From the NCBI GenBank assembly GCA_963791545.1, contig CAWBSR010000015.1, positions 868,001-932,000 of the forward strand: a stretch of 64,000 nucleotides of DNA, written 5' to 3'. The notes beneath the pieces were generated by a model that saw only the letters and a list, made by a program, of their open reading frames with translations, searched no databases and was not told the origin of the DNA. Made by a program: the position numbers and the translations under genes. Source of the stretch: JALYXV01 sp963791545. Lineage in GTDB: Bacteria > Actinomycetota > Acidimicrobiia > Acidimicrobiales > Palsa-688. Below, piece after piece: positions 1 through 8,858 of the stretch (position 1 is its first letter; the number at the start of each line of letters is the position of its first letter).

Positions 1-2
1 TG

Positions 3-1235
3 ATCCTCGCCGCCGAGGCGGCGGGCCTGCTGAAGCCGGGCGGAACCATCGTGGAGCCGACGTCGGGCAACACCGGGGTCGGGTTGGCGCTGGTGGCGGC
101 CCGCCGCCGGTACCGCTGCGTCTTCACCATGCCGGACAAGGTGGCCACCGAGAAGGTGCAGTTGTTGCGGGCCTACGGCGCCGAGGTCATCGTCTGCCCG
201 ACCGCGGTCAGTCCCGACCACCCGGAGTCGTACTACGCGGTCGCCCGGCGGGTCACCGAGGCGACCCCGGGCGCCTTCCAGCCCAACCAGTACTACAACC
301 CGGAGAACCCGGCCTCCCACCAGGCGACGACGGGGCCCGAGATCTGGGAGCAGACCGCCGGTCGGGTCACCCACTTCGTGGCTGGTGTCGGTACCGGCGG
401 CACCATCTCCGGGGTCGGCCGGGCCCTGAAGGCCCGCAACCCTGCCATTCAGATAATCGGGGCGGACCCCGAGGGATCGGTGTACTCAGGCGGTAGCGGC
501 CGGCCCTACCTCGTCGAGGGCATCGGGGAGGATTTCTGGCCTCCGACCTATGACGCCTCCGTCATCGATCAGGTCGTCATGGTGAGCGACCGGGACTCGT
601 TCCTGACTGCCCGGCGCCTGACGAGAGAGGAGGGCATCCTGTCCGGGGGCTCATGCGGTACCGCGGCGTGGGCGGCCCTGTCGATCGGCCGCCAACTCGG
701 TCCCGGCGCCGTGGTGGTGGTCCTGCTGCCCGACTCCGGACGGGGCTATCTCTCGAAGGTCTACAACGACCAATGGTTGTCCGACCACGGGTTCCTGCGG
801 GCAGGCGGCGAGACCGTGGCCGAGGTTATGGCCCGCAAAGGCACTGCGCCCCATATCCCGCCCCTCGTCCACGTCCACCCCGACGAGACGGTCCGCGACA
901 CCATCGCCCTCCTGAAGGAGTTCGGGGTGTCCCAGATGCCGGTGGTCAAGGCCGAGCCCCCGCTGTCGCTGGCCGAGGTGGTGGGTTCGGTGAGCGACCG
1001 GTCGCTGCTGGAACGTGCCTTCCTCGACCCCGCGGTGGTCGACCGGCCGGTCGGCGAGCTCATGGACAAACCGCTGGCGACCATCGGCATGGGCGAGACG
1101 ATCGACGAAGCGGCCAGCCGCCTGCATCTCAGTCAGGCCGTGGTGGTGCTGGACAGCGGCCACCCGGTGGGCATCTTGACCCGGTCCGACCTGCTGGAGT
1201 TTTTGGCCGCCGGTCGCCCCGGCCTCGACAGTTGA
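3..1235 (+). CDS. cbs: Cystathionine beta-synthase, 5' end outside window
   Basis: A PLP enzyme joining serine (or an activated serine) to homocysteine to give cystathionine, the first step of cytosolic transsulfuration. The window opens inside the gene; base 3 is the first base of a complete codon, so the N-terminus with the PLP lysine is missing. Seen are the phosphate-binding motif TSGNTGVG (visible codons 20-27), the glycine loop GVGTGGTIS (codons 128-136) and two C-terminal CBS domains from about codon 280. The stop TGA overlaps the TTG start of metB, implying one operon. A cysteine synthase fused to CBS domains is the alternative, but the metB neighbour favours cystathionine synthesis. 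Confidence 0.9.
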   Translation: MLAAEAAGLLKPGGTIVEPTSGNTGVGLALVAARRRYRCVFTMPDKVATEKVQLLRAYGAEVIVCPTAVSPDHPESYYAVARRVTEATPGAFQPNQYYNPENPASHQATTGPEIWEQTAGRVTHFVAGVGTGGTISGVGRALKARNPAIQIIGADPEGSVYSGGSGRPYLVEGIGEDFWPPTYDASVIDQVVMVSDRDSFLTARRLTREEGILSGGSCGTAAWAALSIGRQLGPGAVVVVLLPDSGRGYLSKVYNDQWLSDHGFLRAGGETVAEVMARKGTAPHIPPLVHVHPDETVRDTIALLKEFGVSQMPVVKAEPPLSLAEVVGSVSDRSLLERAFLDPAVVDRPVGELMDKPLATIGMGETIDEAASRLHLSQAVVVLDSGHPVGILTRSDLLEFLAAGRPGLDS

Positions 1236-2377
1236 GCGGGCCCGGCTTCGAAACCCTGGCCATCCACGCCGGCCAGGCACCGGACCCCGCGACCGGGGCG
1301 GTGGTGACGCCGATCTACCAGACCTCGACCTACGCCCAGGAGGCGGTCGGCAAGCACCTCGGCTACGAGTACAGCCGCAGCGCCAACCCGACCCGTACCG
1401 CCCTCCAGCAGTGCCTGGCGGCGCTCGAAGGCGGCGAGCACGGGTTGGCCTTCGCCAGCGGGCTGGCCGCCGAGCATTCGGTCCTCAACGTGCTGGAGCC
1501 GGGCGACCACGTGCTGATTCCCCATGACGCATACGGCGGTACCTACCGCCTGGTGGCCCGGGTGCACGCCCCCCGGGGCCTTGGGTTCACCCCGGTGGAC
1601 CTGGGCGACCTGGACGCGGTGGCAGCCGCCTGGCGGCCGGAGACCCGGCTGGTCTGGGTGGAGTCGCCGACCAACCCGCTGCTTTCCATCGTGGACATCG
1701 AGGCGGTGTCGCGCCTGGCCCACCAGCGCGGGGCCCTGGTCGCGGTCGACAACACCTTCGCCACGCCGTACCTGCAGCGGCCCCTGCACCTGGGCGCCGA
1801 CGTCGTGGTTCACTCCAGTACCAAGTACCTGAGCGGTCACAGCGACGTGGTGGGCGGGCTAGTGGCGACCGCCGACGCCGGCCTGGGAGAACGGCTGGCC
1901 TTCATCCAGAACGCGGTCGGTGCAGTGCCCGGGCCCTTCGACTGCTTCCTCACCCTGCGGGGAATCAAAACCTTGGCGGTGCGCATGGACCGCCATTGCG
2001 CCAACGCCGCGGCGGTCGTGGAGTTTCTCCTCGCCCGGCCCGATGTGGCCCGGGTGTTCTATCCCGGCCTGAGCGACCACCCCGGCCACGAGGTGGCGGC
2101 CCGCCAGATGCGGGCGTTTGGGGGGATGGTCTCGTTCACTATGGTGGGGGGGGAGTCGGCGGCCCTGGAAGTGGCCCGTTCCACCCGGGTATGGACGCTG
2201 GCGGAGTCACTGGGCGCAGTGGAGTCCCTGATCGAGCACCCCCACCGGATGACGCACGCCTCGGTCGCCGACAGCGACCTGGCCGTCGACCCCGCCCTGC
2301 TGCGCCTGTCGGTGGGCCTGGAGACCATCGACGACCTGATAGGGGACCTTGCCCAAGCCCTGGACCAAGTGCGGTAG
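1232..2377 (+). CDS. metB: Cystathionine gamma-synthase / gamma-lyase family PLP enzyme
   Basis: Cys/Met-metabolism PLP enzyme of 381 residues, the usual length of the family. It starts at TTG 1232 inside the cbs stop (TTGA), so the two are probably translationally coupled; the frame stays open far upstream but there it only shadows cbs. Seen: the early GFETLAIHAGQ motif, EYSRSANPTR near residue 50 and the PLP lysine K198 in SSTKYLSGH. Next to cbs it could make cystathionine (synthase) or split it to cysteine (lyase); the sequence alone does not decide, and metB is a family-level name. A strong palindrome begins on its last base. Confidence 0.9.
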   Translation: MSGPGFETLAIHAGQAPDPATGAVVTPIYQTSTYAQEAVGKHLGYEYSRSANPTRTALQQCLAALEGGEHGLAFASGLAAEHSVLNVLEPGDHVLIPHDAYGGTYRLVARVHAPRGLGFTPVDLGDLDAVAAAWRPETRLVWVESPTNPLLSIVDIEAVSRLAHQRGALVAVDNTFATPYLQRPLHLGADVVVHSSTKYLSGHSDVVGGLVATADAGLGERLAFIQNAVGAVPGPFDCFLTLRGIKTLAVRMDRHCANAAAVVEFLLARPDVARVFYPGLSDHPGHEVAARQMRAFGGMVSFTMVGGESAALEVARSTRVWTLAESLGAVESLIEHPHRMTHASVADSDLAVDPALLRLSVGLETIDDLIGDLAQALDQVR

Positions 2378-2428
2378 AGCGTTTTGCCAAAAAGTGTTGT
2401 CCTGACATCACTTTTTGGCAAAACGCTC
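2377..2428. terminator. 52-base palindrome, probable bidirectional terminator
   Basis: A 20-base arm (2377-2396) is repeated as its exact reverse complement at 2409-2428, with 12 bases between; four more bases inside the loop (2398-2401 and 2404-2407) also pair. The arms contain TTTTGCCAAAAAGTG and are far more AT-rich than their surroundings. It lies between metB (plus, ending 2377) and a small minus-strand ORF ending 2444, where a terminator for both strands would sit. No U-tract follows, so a mobile palindromic repeat is an alternative. Confidence 0.55.
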
Positions 2429-2443
2429 ACTGGCCCCAATACT

Positions 2444-2611
2444 TCAGCCGAGTTGCTGGCGGGCTCCCAGGTAGCCGAGCGCCACCGCCGCCACGACCAG
2501 GGCGACCATGAACAAGCTGAATATCAGGTCGGCCTTGCGGGTCTTGAGGGCGTAGATGCCGAGCACCTGGGCGGCAACCAGGCACCCGGCGGCGCCGATC
2601 AGCAGTGTCAA
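2444..2611 (-). CDS. Possible small membrane protein (55 aa)
   Basis: A minus-strand frame from TTG 2611 to TGA 2444 encodes two hydrophobic stretches, one near residues 2-20 (TLLIGAAGCLVAAQVLGIY) and one near 30-50, split by the charged turn KTRKAD. That pattern fits a two-helix membrane hairpin. An in-frame stop lies shortly upstream of the TTG, so the ORF cannot be much longer. It could also be the surviving end of a larger gene, since the DNA just upstream is decayed. Not recognised; no function proposed. Confidence 0.4.
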   Translation of the reverse strand: MTLLIGAAGCLVAAQVLGIYALKTRKADLIFSLFMVALVVAAVALGYLGARQQLG

Positions 2612-2697
2612 CGGCTGACCCTCAACGGCTGACCCTCACAGGGACCCTCGGAGACACACTCGCAGGCTCACACTCGCAGGCTGACACTTACAGGCTG
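2609..2697. repeat. Short direct repeats, two families of 14 bases
   Basis: CAACGGCTGACCCT occurs twice in tandem (2609-2636). After a 19-base gap comes a second 14-base unit, ACACTCGCAGGCTC, in three tandem copies (2656-2669, 2670-2683, 2684-2697) with small changes in the last. They lie just upstream of the small minus-strand ORF in a region of gene decay. Replication slippage would explain them; a role as protein binding sites cannot be excluded. Confidence 0.75.
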
Positions 2698-2751
2698 AAA
2701 CGTCACAGACGGCGCCATGGCCGGGAAGGCTATAGGCCCGCTCGGTGTGAC

Positions 2752-2907
2752 TCAGGCCATGCGTTGCCGCTTCATGAACGCCAACAGTTCGTCGTAGACG
2801 CCGCCCTCGTTGGCGAAGAGGGCGAAGTTGCGGGCCGACTCGAACCACGGTCGGGTGCTTGGTTTCACCTCCCGCAGCGCCGCCTCGAAGTCCTGAGGCG
2901 AGATCGG
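2752..2907 (-). pseudogene. Remnant: C-terminal end of an AAA+ ATPase
   Basis: Reading 2907 to 2752 on the minus strand gives 51 residues containing DFEAALREVKPSTRPW and ARNFALFANEGGVYDELL, which I recognise as the C-terminal end of AAA+ ATPases of the VPS4/FtsH-like clade found in actinobacteria. Walker motifs and everything upstream are gone, and an in-frame stop lies immediately before the match. The upstream neighbour is another gene fragment, on the other strand, starting at the same point. This is dead coding sequence rather than a small gene, in my judgement. Confidence 0.6.
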
Positions 2908-3319
2908 TCAGGGCCGGTGGCTCACGGCACGCCGGTGTTACACGACCGCGCTGCGACTCGACCCCACCAACGAGTTCGCCCAGGGCAACGTGTGGGTTCC
3001 TGATTCCGCCCCGGCTGCGACGCCTGGCGATCGTGCTGGCCTTCTTTGCCGGCGTCTACGGTTTGCTGGGCCCGGTTACGCGGTGGCGGCACCCTTCCGA
3101 CTCCCTCCCGGCGGCCCGTGGTGGGCCCACGCCGCAGTGGGCCTGGCCGAGGTGGCGGCGCTCCTCGGCTTGTGGCGGGTGGCCCGGTGGCGCTACTCCC
3201 GCCTCGACGCGGTCCTGCGGGGCGTCCTGGCCCGGCAGGTCGGGCGCCGCCTCCGGTTGCCCCGCCTGCGCCTTCCCCGGCCCCTCTCAGGCAGCCGCAG
3301 AAGGGGCCGCGACCCCTAA
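2908..3319 (+). pseudogene. Remnant: TPR and membrane-anchored protein with frameshifts
   Basis: Coding-like sequence moves between frames. At 2909-2990 one frame gives a TPR-like piece (YTTALRLDPTNEFAQGN). At about 2996-3083 the next frame gives a transmembrane helix (RRLAIVLAFFAGVYGLLGPV). From about 3085 to 3319 the first frame resumes with a second hydrophobic stretch (WAHAAVGLAEVAALLGL) and a basic tail. Two indels in an old gene for a TPR protein with a membrane-anchored end explain this; the N-terminal part is absent. It ends 19 bases before the convergent ahcY stop. Confidence 0.5.
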
Positions 3320-3337
3320 GCGGGCCGCGGCCTCGAT

Positions 3338-4768
<1,431 letters not shown>

Positions 4769-4804
4769 TGGTGGGACTGACTCCTTGGTATGGGATCGGG
4801 GCGG

Positions 4805-4838
4805 CGGCGCGTCGGAACCAGGGGTACCTGACACGCCG
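4805..4838 (-). promoter_or_regulatory. Hairpin in the ahcY leader
   Basis: On the minus strand a nine-base arm (4830-4838) and its complement (4805-4813, one mismatch) enclose a 16-base loop, about 37 bases before the ahcY start. A control element for SAH metabolism is conceivable, but I did not find the conserved core expected for an SAH riboswitch, so this is only a visible hairpin. Confidence 0.25.
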
Positions 4839-4932
4839 AGCCGGGGTCTTCTGACCCTTCCCATCTGGTCAGCTCAAACGACGGGTACAGTCTACCGGCG
4901 CCGCCGACTGACACCGCTCATCGCCGGTTTCC

Positions 4933-4947
4933 TAGGCTGTCGCCGTC
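4933..4947 (+). promoter_or_regulatory. -10 box for leaderless YVTN gene
   Basis: TAGGCT at 4933-4938 is followed by 9 bases and then the ATG at 4948. With no room for a ribosome binding site this fits an actinobacterial TANNNT box driving a leaderless transcript. Confidence 0.5.
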
Positions 4948-6186
4948 ATGTTCAACTTCCCCCAGTCGGCCGCGGCCCGGCGTCGCCGGATCCGGGCCCT
5001 GGCGATGCTGGCTGCCTTCTCGGTCGGGGTGGTGTTCGTGATCGCGCGGTGCCGGCCGTCGAAGTCGCCGACGCTCGCCGCGACCAAATCCAGCACCACT
5101 TCCCGGGGGTCGGTCACCGCCGCCCCGGCCCCGTGCCTGGCGACCCCGCCCGGTTATGCGCCCGGTGTTCCCCCGAACAGCAACTGCCACAACATCTACG
5201 CCGCCGACGGTCCCAACCAGCTGGCCCCCGCCGATGCCAACGACCCGCCCCGGGTGTACGTGCCCAACCTGCAGAGCAACACGGTGTCGGTCATCGACCA
5301 GGCGACCAACAAGGTCATCCAGACCATTCCCGTCGGCCGACAACCGCAGCATGTAGTGCCGTCCTATGACCTGAAGACGCTGTGGGTCAACAACGACAAG
5401 GGCAATTCGCTCACCCCCATCGACGCCCAAACCGGGTCGGTGGGGGCCGCCATCCCGGTGGAGGATCCGTACAACCTGTATTTCACCCCCGACGGCACCC
5501 GGGGGGTGGTGATGGCCGAGTCGTTGAAGAAGATGGACTTCCGCGACCCCCACACCATGGCGCTCCTGCACTCCATGCCCGTGCCCTGCAACGGTCTCAA
5601 CCACATGGACTTCTCGCCCGACGGGCGCTCGGCGGTGGCGGCGTGCGAGTTCGACGGCCAGTTGCTGCTGGTGGACATGACCAACGGCCAGGAGAAGGTG
5701 GCCCAGACCCTCAAGCTCGGCGGCATGCCCCAGGACGTGAAGCTGTCGCCCGATGGGGCGGTGTACTACGTCGCCGACATGCAGGCGGGCGGGGTCCATG
5801 TCATCGACGCCACCGCCTTCAAGGAGATCGAGTTCGTGAAGACAGGCAAGGGCGCCCATGGCCTGTACCCCAGCCGTGACAGCACCAAGTTGTACGTGTC
5901 GAATCGGGCCGAGGGCAGCATCTCGGTGATCGACTTCTCGACGCGGACGGTCGCCGCCCGGTGGGTGTTCGACGGAGGCAAGGGCAGCCCGGACATGGGC
6001 GGGGTGTCGGCGGATGGGAAGACACTGTGGTTGAGCGGCCGGCAGGACAATGTGCTGTATGCCATCGACACCACGACCGGCAAGTTGGTGACGGCACCGA
6101 TCCGGGTGGGGCGGGAGCCCCACGGTGCCTGCGTCTGGCCCCAGCCGGGGCGTTACTCGATGGGCCATACCGGCGTCATGCGGTAG
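4948..6186 (+). CDS. Exported YVTN/YncE-type beta-propeller protein
   Basis: 412 residues. A basic start and one hydrophobic helix (about residues 17-34, ALAMLAAFSVGVVFVIA) act as export signal or membrane anchor, followed by a Ser/Thr/Ala-rich linker. From about residue 95 the chain is a series of 40-45-residue blades of the YVTN type, for example RVYVPNLQSNTVSVIDQAT followed by KVIQTIPVG and later LYVSNRAEGSISVIDF. Such propellers are extracytoplasmic binding or surface proteins; the ligand is not visible. The gene stands alone behind its own promoter and is followed by the PIG-L gene, which also has its own. Confidence 0.8.
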   Translation: MFNFPQSAAARRRRIRALAMLAAFSVGVVFVIARCRPSKSPTLAATKSSTTSRGSVTAAPAPCLATPPGYAPGVPPNSNCHNIYAADGPNQLAPADANDPPRVYVPNLQSNTVSVIDQATNKVIQTIPVGRQPQHVVPSYDLKTLWVNNDKGNSLTPIDAQTGSVGAAIPVEDPYNLYFTPDGTRGVVMAESLKKMDFRDPHTMALLHSMPVPCNGLNHMDFSPDGRSAVAACEFDGQLLLVDMTNGQEKVAQTLKLGGMPQDVKLSPDGAVYYVADMQAGGVHVIDATAFKEIEFVKTGKGAHGLYPSRDSTKLYVSNRAEGSISVIDFSTRTVAARWVFDGGKGSPDMGGVSADGKTLWLSGRQDNVLYAIDTTTGKLVTAPIRVGREPHGACVWPQPGRYSMGHTGVMR

Positions 6187-6215
6187 CTGCATCACGTTTT
6201 GGCGGCCGCCCGGCG

Positions 6216-6228
6216 TAGGGTCGCCGGC
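6216..6228 (+). promoter_or_regulatory. -10 box for leaderless PIG-L gene
   Basis: TAGGGT at 6216-6221 lies 7 bases before the ATG at 6229; this supports that ATG over the in-frame GTG at 6199, which lies upstream of the box. Confidence 0.5.
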
Positions 6229-6984
6229 ATGTCCGATGTGCGCACGGAACCGCTGGGTCCCTCGATCGAGCGGGTATTGGTGGTGACGGCCCATCCCGAC
6301 GATGTCGACTTCGGGGCCGCGGGCACCGTCGCCCTGTGGTCCGACCAGGGCATCCACGTCACCTACTGCATCCTCACCGACGGCGACGCGGGAGGCCATG
6401 ACGAGTCGGTGGGCCGGGACGCCATGGGCTCCATCCGCCGGGCCGAGCAGGAGGCGGCGGCCAAGGAGGTCGGCGTCGACGAGCTGATCTGGCTCGGCTA
6501 TCCCGATGGACAGCTGGCGGTGTCGATGGACCTGCGGTGGGACATCACCCGGGTGATCCGCCAGGTCCGGCCCCAACGGGTGCTGTGCCACTGGCCGCAA
6601 CGCAACTGGAAGAGCATCTTCGCCAGCCACCCCGACCACATCGCAGCCGGCGAGGCCACCATGTGCGCTGTGTACCCCGACGCCCGCAATCCGTTCGCCT
6701 TCCTCAATCGGCTGGGGGAACGGCTCCCGCCCCACGTGGTCGACGAGGTGTGGCTTATGAGCGCCCCGGACTCGGACACCTTCATCGATGTCACCGAGAC
6801 CTTCGATCGCAAGGTGGCCGCTCTCCGGCGTCACGCCAGCCAGATGGCCGCCGGCAGCGACGAGATCGGCGGCTTCATCCGGGGTTTCCTGACCGCCAAT
6901 GCCGCCGCCGGAGGACTGCCCGAGGGGCGCCTGGCGGAGTCCTTCCTGCGGGTGTGGACGGGCGAACCGGGCAGCCGCCGCTAA
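6229..6984 (+). CDS. PIG-L family (LmbE-like) deacetylase
   Basis: 251-residue zinc-dependent N-deacetylase family member. The metal-binding motif AHPDDVDFGAAGT lies near residue 23 and a second histidine motif, SHPDHIAAG, near residue 135, as in MshB, Mca and other LmbE-like enzymes. These act on N-acetyl groups of glucosamine conjugates (mycothiol synthesis, detoxification). It is shorter than a typical MshB and no other mycothiol gene is near, so the substrate is left open. Start set by the promoter box. The last four bases overlap the end of a convergent zinc-ribbon gene. Confidence 0.85.
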   Translation: MSDVRTEPLGPSIERVLVVTAHPDDVDFGAAGTVALWSDQGIHVTYCILTDGDAGGHDESVGRDAMGSIRRAEQEAAAKEVGVDELIWLGYPDGQLAVSMDLRWDITRVIRQVRPQRVLCHWPQRNWKSIFASHPDHIAAGEATMCAVYPDARNPFAFLNRLGERLPPHVVDEVWLMSAPDSDTFIDVTETFDRKVAALRRHASQMAAGSDEIGGFIRGFLTANAAAGGLPEGRLAESFLRVWTGEPGSRR

Positions 6985-7148
6985 GGCTGGGGGACGCTCG
7001 GGGGGACGATCAGGGCCCGGGCACACGCCTGACAGATGTAGCGGATCCCCGCGCCGCCCTCACCGAGCACCGGGATCATGGCCTTGTGGAGGACGATCTG
7101 GCCGCAGCTGGGGCACTCCACTTGAATACCGGCGTCATGGGCGGCCAC
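6981..7148 (-). CDS. Small zinc-ribbon protein (55 aa)
   Basis: Minus-strand frame from GTG 7148 to TAG 6981. Two cysteine pairs, ECPSCGQ at residues 11-17 and YICQACAR at 37-44, form a classical four-cysteine zinc ribbon with 23 residues between the pairs. It lies 10 bases after the ferrochelatase stop and is probably the last gene of that minus-strand operon. Function unknown; such proteins often bind nucleic acid or act as metal-binding adaptors. Confidence 0.65.
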   Translation of the reverse strand: MAAHDAGIQVECPSCGQIVLHKAMIPVLGEGGAGIRYICQACARALIVPPSVPQP

Positions 7149-7158
7149 GGCGCTGAAG

Positions 7159-8235
7159 CTAGCGGCTCTGCGGAGCGGGGTGGCTGGATGGGGCGGGCCG
7201 CGTAGGACCGGGGCAGCACTCGGGCCGGCACACGTCGTGGTAGGGACCGTCGCCGCCCAGGGCCAACTTGGGCTGAGACGGGTCCAGCCGCTCCTCGATC
7301 AACTGCCGGATCATGGTGACGAACGAGCGGTGGACGCCGGCCGTTGCCGCCCGCACCATCGTGAGGCCCAGCTCGGATGCCAGATGGCGCGCCTCATGGT
7401 CGAGGTCGTAGACCACCTCCATGTGGTCGGCGACGAATCCGATCGGCGCTACCACCACCGGCCCGGGGCTGGCGGCGGCCATGGCCCGCAAGTGATCCAG
7501 GATGTCGGGCTCCAGCCAGGCAACGGTGGGCGGCCCGCTACGGCTCTGGAACACCACCGACCACGGCAGGACCCCGGCCGGGTCGACCTCGCCCATCACC
7601 AGCCGAGCCGTCGCCTGCAGCTGGCCGAAGTAGTCGGAGCTGGCCGCCAGGCTCACCGGGATGCTGTGGGCGGTGAAGGCGACCCGGGCCGGGTTGGCGT
7701 CGGTCCCGGCCTCGGGTGGCAGCGACGCCAGGGCGGCCCGCACTCCGTCGGCGTTGGCCCGCACGAAGCCGGGGTGGTTGTAGAACACCCGGAGCTTGTC
7801 GATCTCCGGCGCTCCCGGGCCGACCAGGGCACGGGCCCGAGCGATGTCCTCCAGGTACTGGTGGCAGCCGCTGTACGAGGCGTAGCCCGAGGTGACAAAG
7901 GCCAGCGCCCGCCGGACCCCATCCTCGCTCATCTGGCGCACCGAGTCGGCCAGGAATGGATGCCAGTTGCGGTTGCCCCAGTAAACCGGTAGCTCGTGAC
8001 CCGACGCTCTGAGCTCGGCGTCGATGGCCGCCACCAGCGCCCGGTTGTGGTCGTTGATGGGGCTGCGGCCCCCGAAGAGGTGGTAGTGGCCGGCCACCGC
8101 GGCCCGGCGCTCGGGTGGAACCGGACGGCCCCGCGCCACGTTGTCGAGAAACGGCTCTACGTCCCCGGGGCCCTCGGGGCCGCCGAAGGAGACCACGATG
8201 ACGGCGTCGTAGCCGTCGGCTCCGGTCTCTGCCAC
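7159..8235 (-). CDS. hemH: Ferrochelatase (coproporphyrin/protoporphyrin type)
   Basis: Inserts ferrous iron into the porphyrin in haem synthesis; in actinobacteria this is usually the coproporphyrin-dependent enzyme (CpfC). The fold begins YDAVIVVSFGGPEG; the catalytic histidine is in FTAHSIP. The end carries VCRPECC, which with the cysteine in YSGCHQY recalls the four cysteines that hold a [2Fe-2S] cluster in actinobacterial ferrochelatases. The GTG at 8235 gives 358 residues; TTG 8247 is also possible, since an AGGAGG lies between them, too close to the GTG. The longer frame upstream overlaps the PH-like gene and is rejected. Confidence 0.9.
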   Translation of the reverse strand: MAETGADGYDAVIVVSFGGPEGPGDVEPFLDNVARGRPVPPERRAAVAGHYHLFGGRSPINDHNRALVAAIDAELRASGHELPVYWGNRNWHPFLADSVRQMSEDGVRRALAFVTSGYASYSGCHQYLEDIARARALVGPGAPEIDKLRVFYNHPGFVRANADGVRAALASLPPEAGTDANPARVAFTAHSIPVSLAASSDYFGQLQATARLVMGEVDPAGVLPWSVVFQSRSGPPTVAWLEPDILDHLRAMAAASPGPVVVAPIGFVADHMEVVYDLDHEARHLASELGLTMVRAATAGVHRSFVTMIRQLIEERLDPSQPKLALGGDGPYHDVCRPECCPGPTRPAPSSHPAPQSR

Positions 8236-8251
8236 CGCCTCCTGCAAATCC

Positions 8252-8857
8252 CTAGTGGCAGGCGGCGCCGGAACTGGATGCCCCGGTGCCCGAGGACCCG
8301 GCCGCTCCGGGTGGGCGCGGGTCCTTCGCCGTCCTCGTCCTGCGGTCGGCCGCCAACTCGTCACCGAAGGCCGCCGCTCGCAAGCGGGCCCGCCGCCTGG
8401 CCTCGTCGCGGTCTCGCAGGGGCCGCACATTGATCTCGTTTCTCACCGTGACCAACGTCTCGTTCTGGCACCGTATCCGCACCGAGGCGCCCTGGCGGCT
8501 CGGGGTGGGGAGAACTTCGAAGCCCCGGACGTCTGACCACGGGAAGAACTCGTGGCCCACTGTGCGGAACAGGTGAACCCCTCCAGTATCGGTCTCCACC
8601 CGTGCCTGGAAGGCCCGCCACACCAGCACCGCCAGCACGATCGTCCCCGGGATGACGACCCACAAATAGTCGCCCGGGAGCGGCTTGACCCCCGTTGAGG
8701 GGTCAGGTTCGAACACCAGGCTCAAGGTGGCCCCGAATACTGCCAGCAAGCTCCCCGCCACCAGCCACTGCCGGGACCGCTTGCCATAGACGCGCCGCGA
8801 GCCGTCGGTGCTCTCGGTGGTCTCGCTGCCCGAATCCGTGCACTTCACCTTGGTCAA
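8252..8857 (-). CDS. Membrane protein with bacterial PH-like domain
   Basis: 201 residues. Two transmembrane helices (about 30-48, LVAGSLLAVFGATLSLVF, and 65-83, YLWVVIPGTIVLAVLVW) precede a soluble domain with GGVHLFRTVGHEFFPWSDV and RQGASVRIRC, the pattern of bacterial PH domain proteins (bPH_6, mycobacterial antigen 6-like). The tail is Ala/Gly/Ser-rich. It starts at TTG 8857, just after the stop of the LLM gene, in a tightly packed minus operon ending in hemH. Function unknown. Confidence 0.7.
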   Translation of the reverse strand: MTKVKCTDSGSETTESTDGSRRVYGKRSRQWLVAGSLLAVFGATLSLVFEPDPSTGVKPLPGDYLWVVIPGTIVLAVLVWRAFQARVETDTGGVHLFRTVGHEFFPWSDVRGFEVLPTPSRQGASVRIRCQNETLVTVRNEINVRPLRDRDEARRRARLRAAAFGDELAADRRTRTAKDPRPPGAAGSSGTGASSSGAACH

Positions 8858-8858
8858 C

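Noticed and set aside
2384..2632. 82-residue plus-strand ORF after metB
   Set aside because: It begins inside the palindrome and is antisense to the more membrane-like minus-strand ORF at 2444-2611.
4769..4870. SAH riboswitch before ahcY
   Set aside because: A hairpin is present but the conserved SAH riboswitch core could not be found.
4918..7026. 702-residue open frame on the minus strand
   Set aside because: Antisense shadow of the YVTN and PIG-L genes, both of which have clear motifs and promoters.
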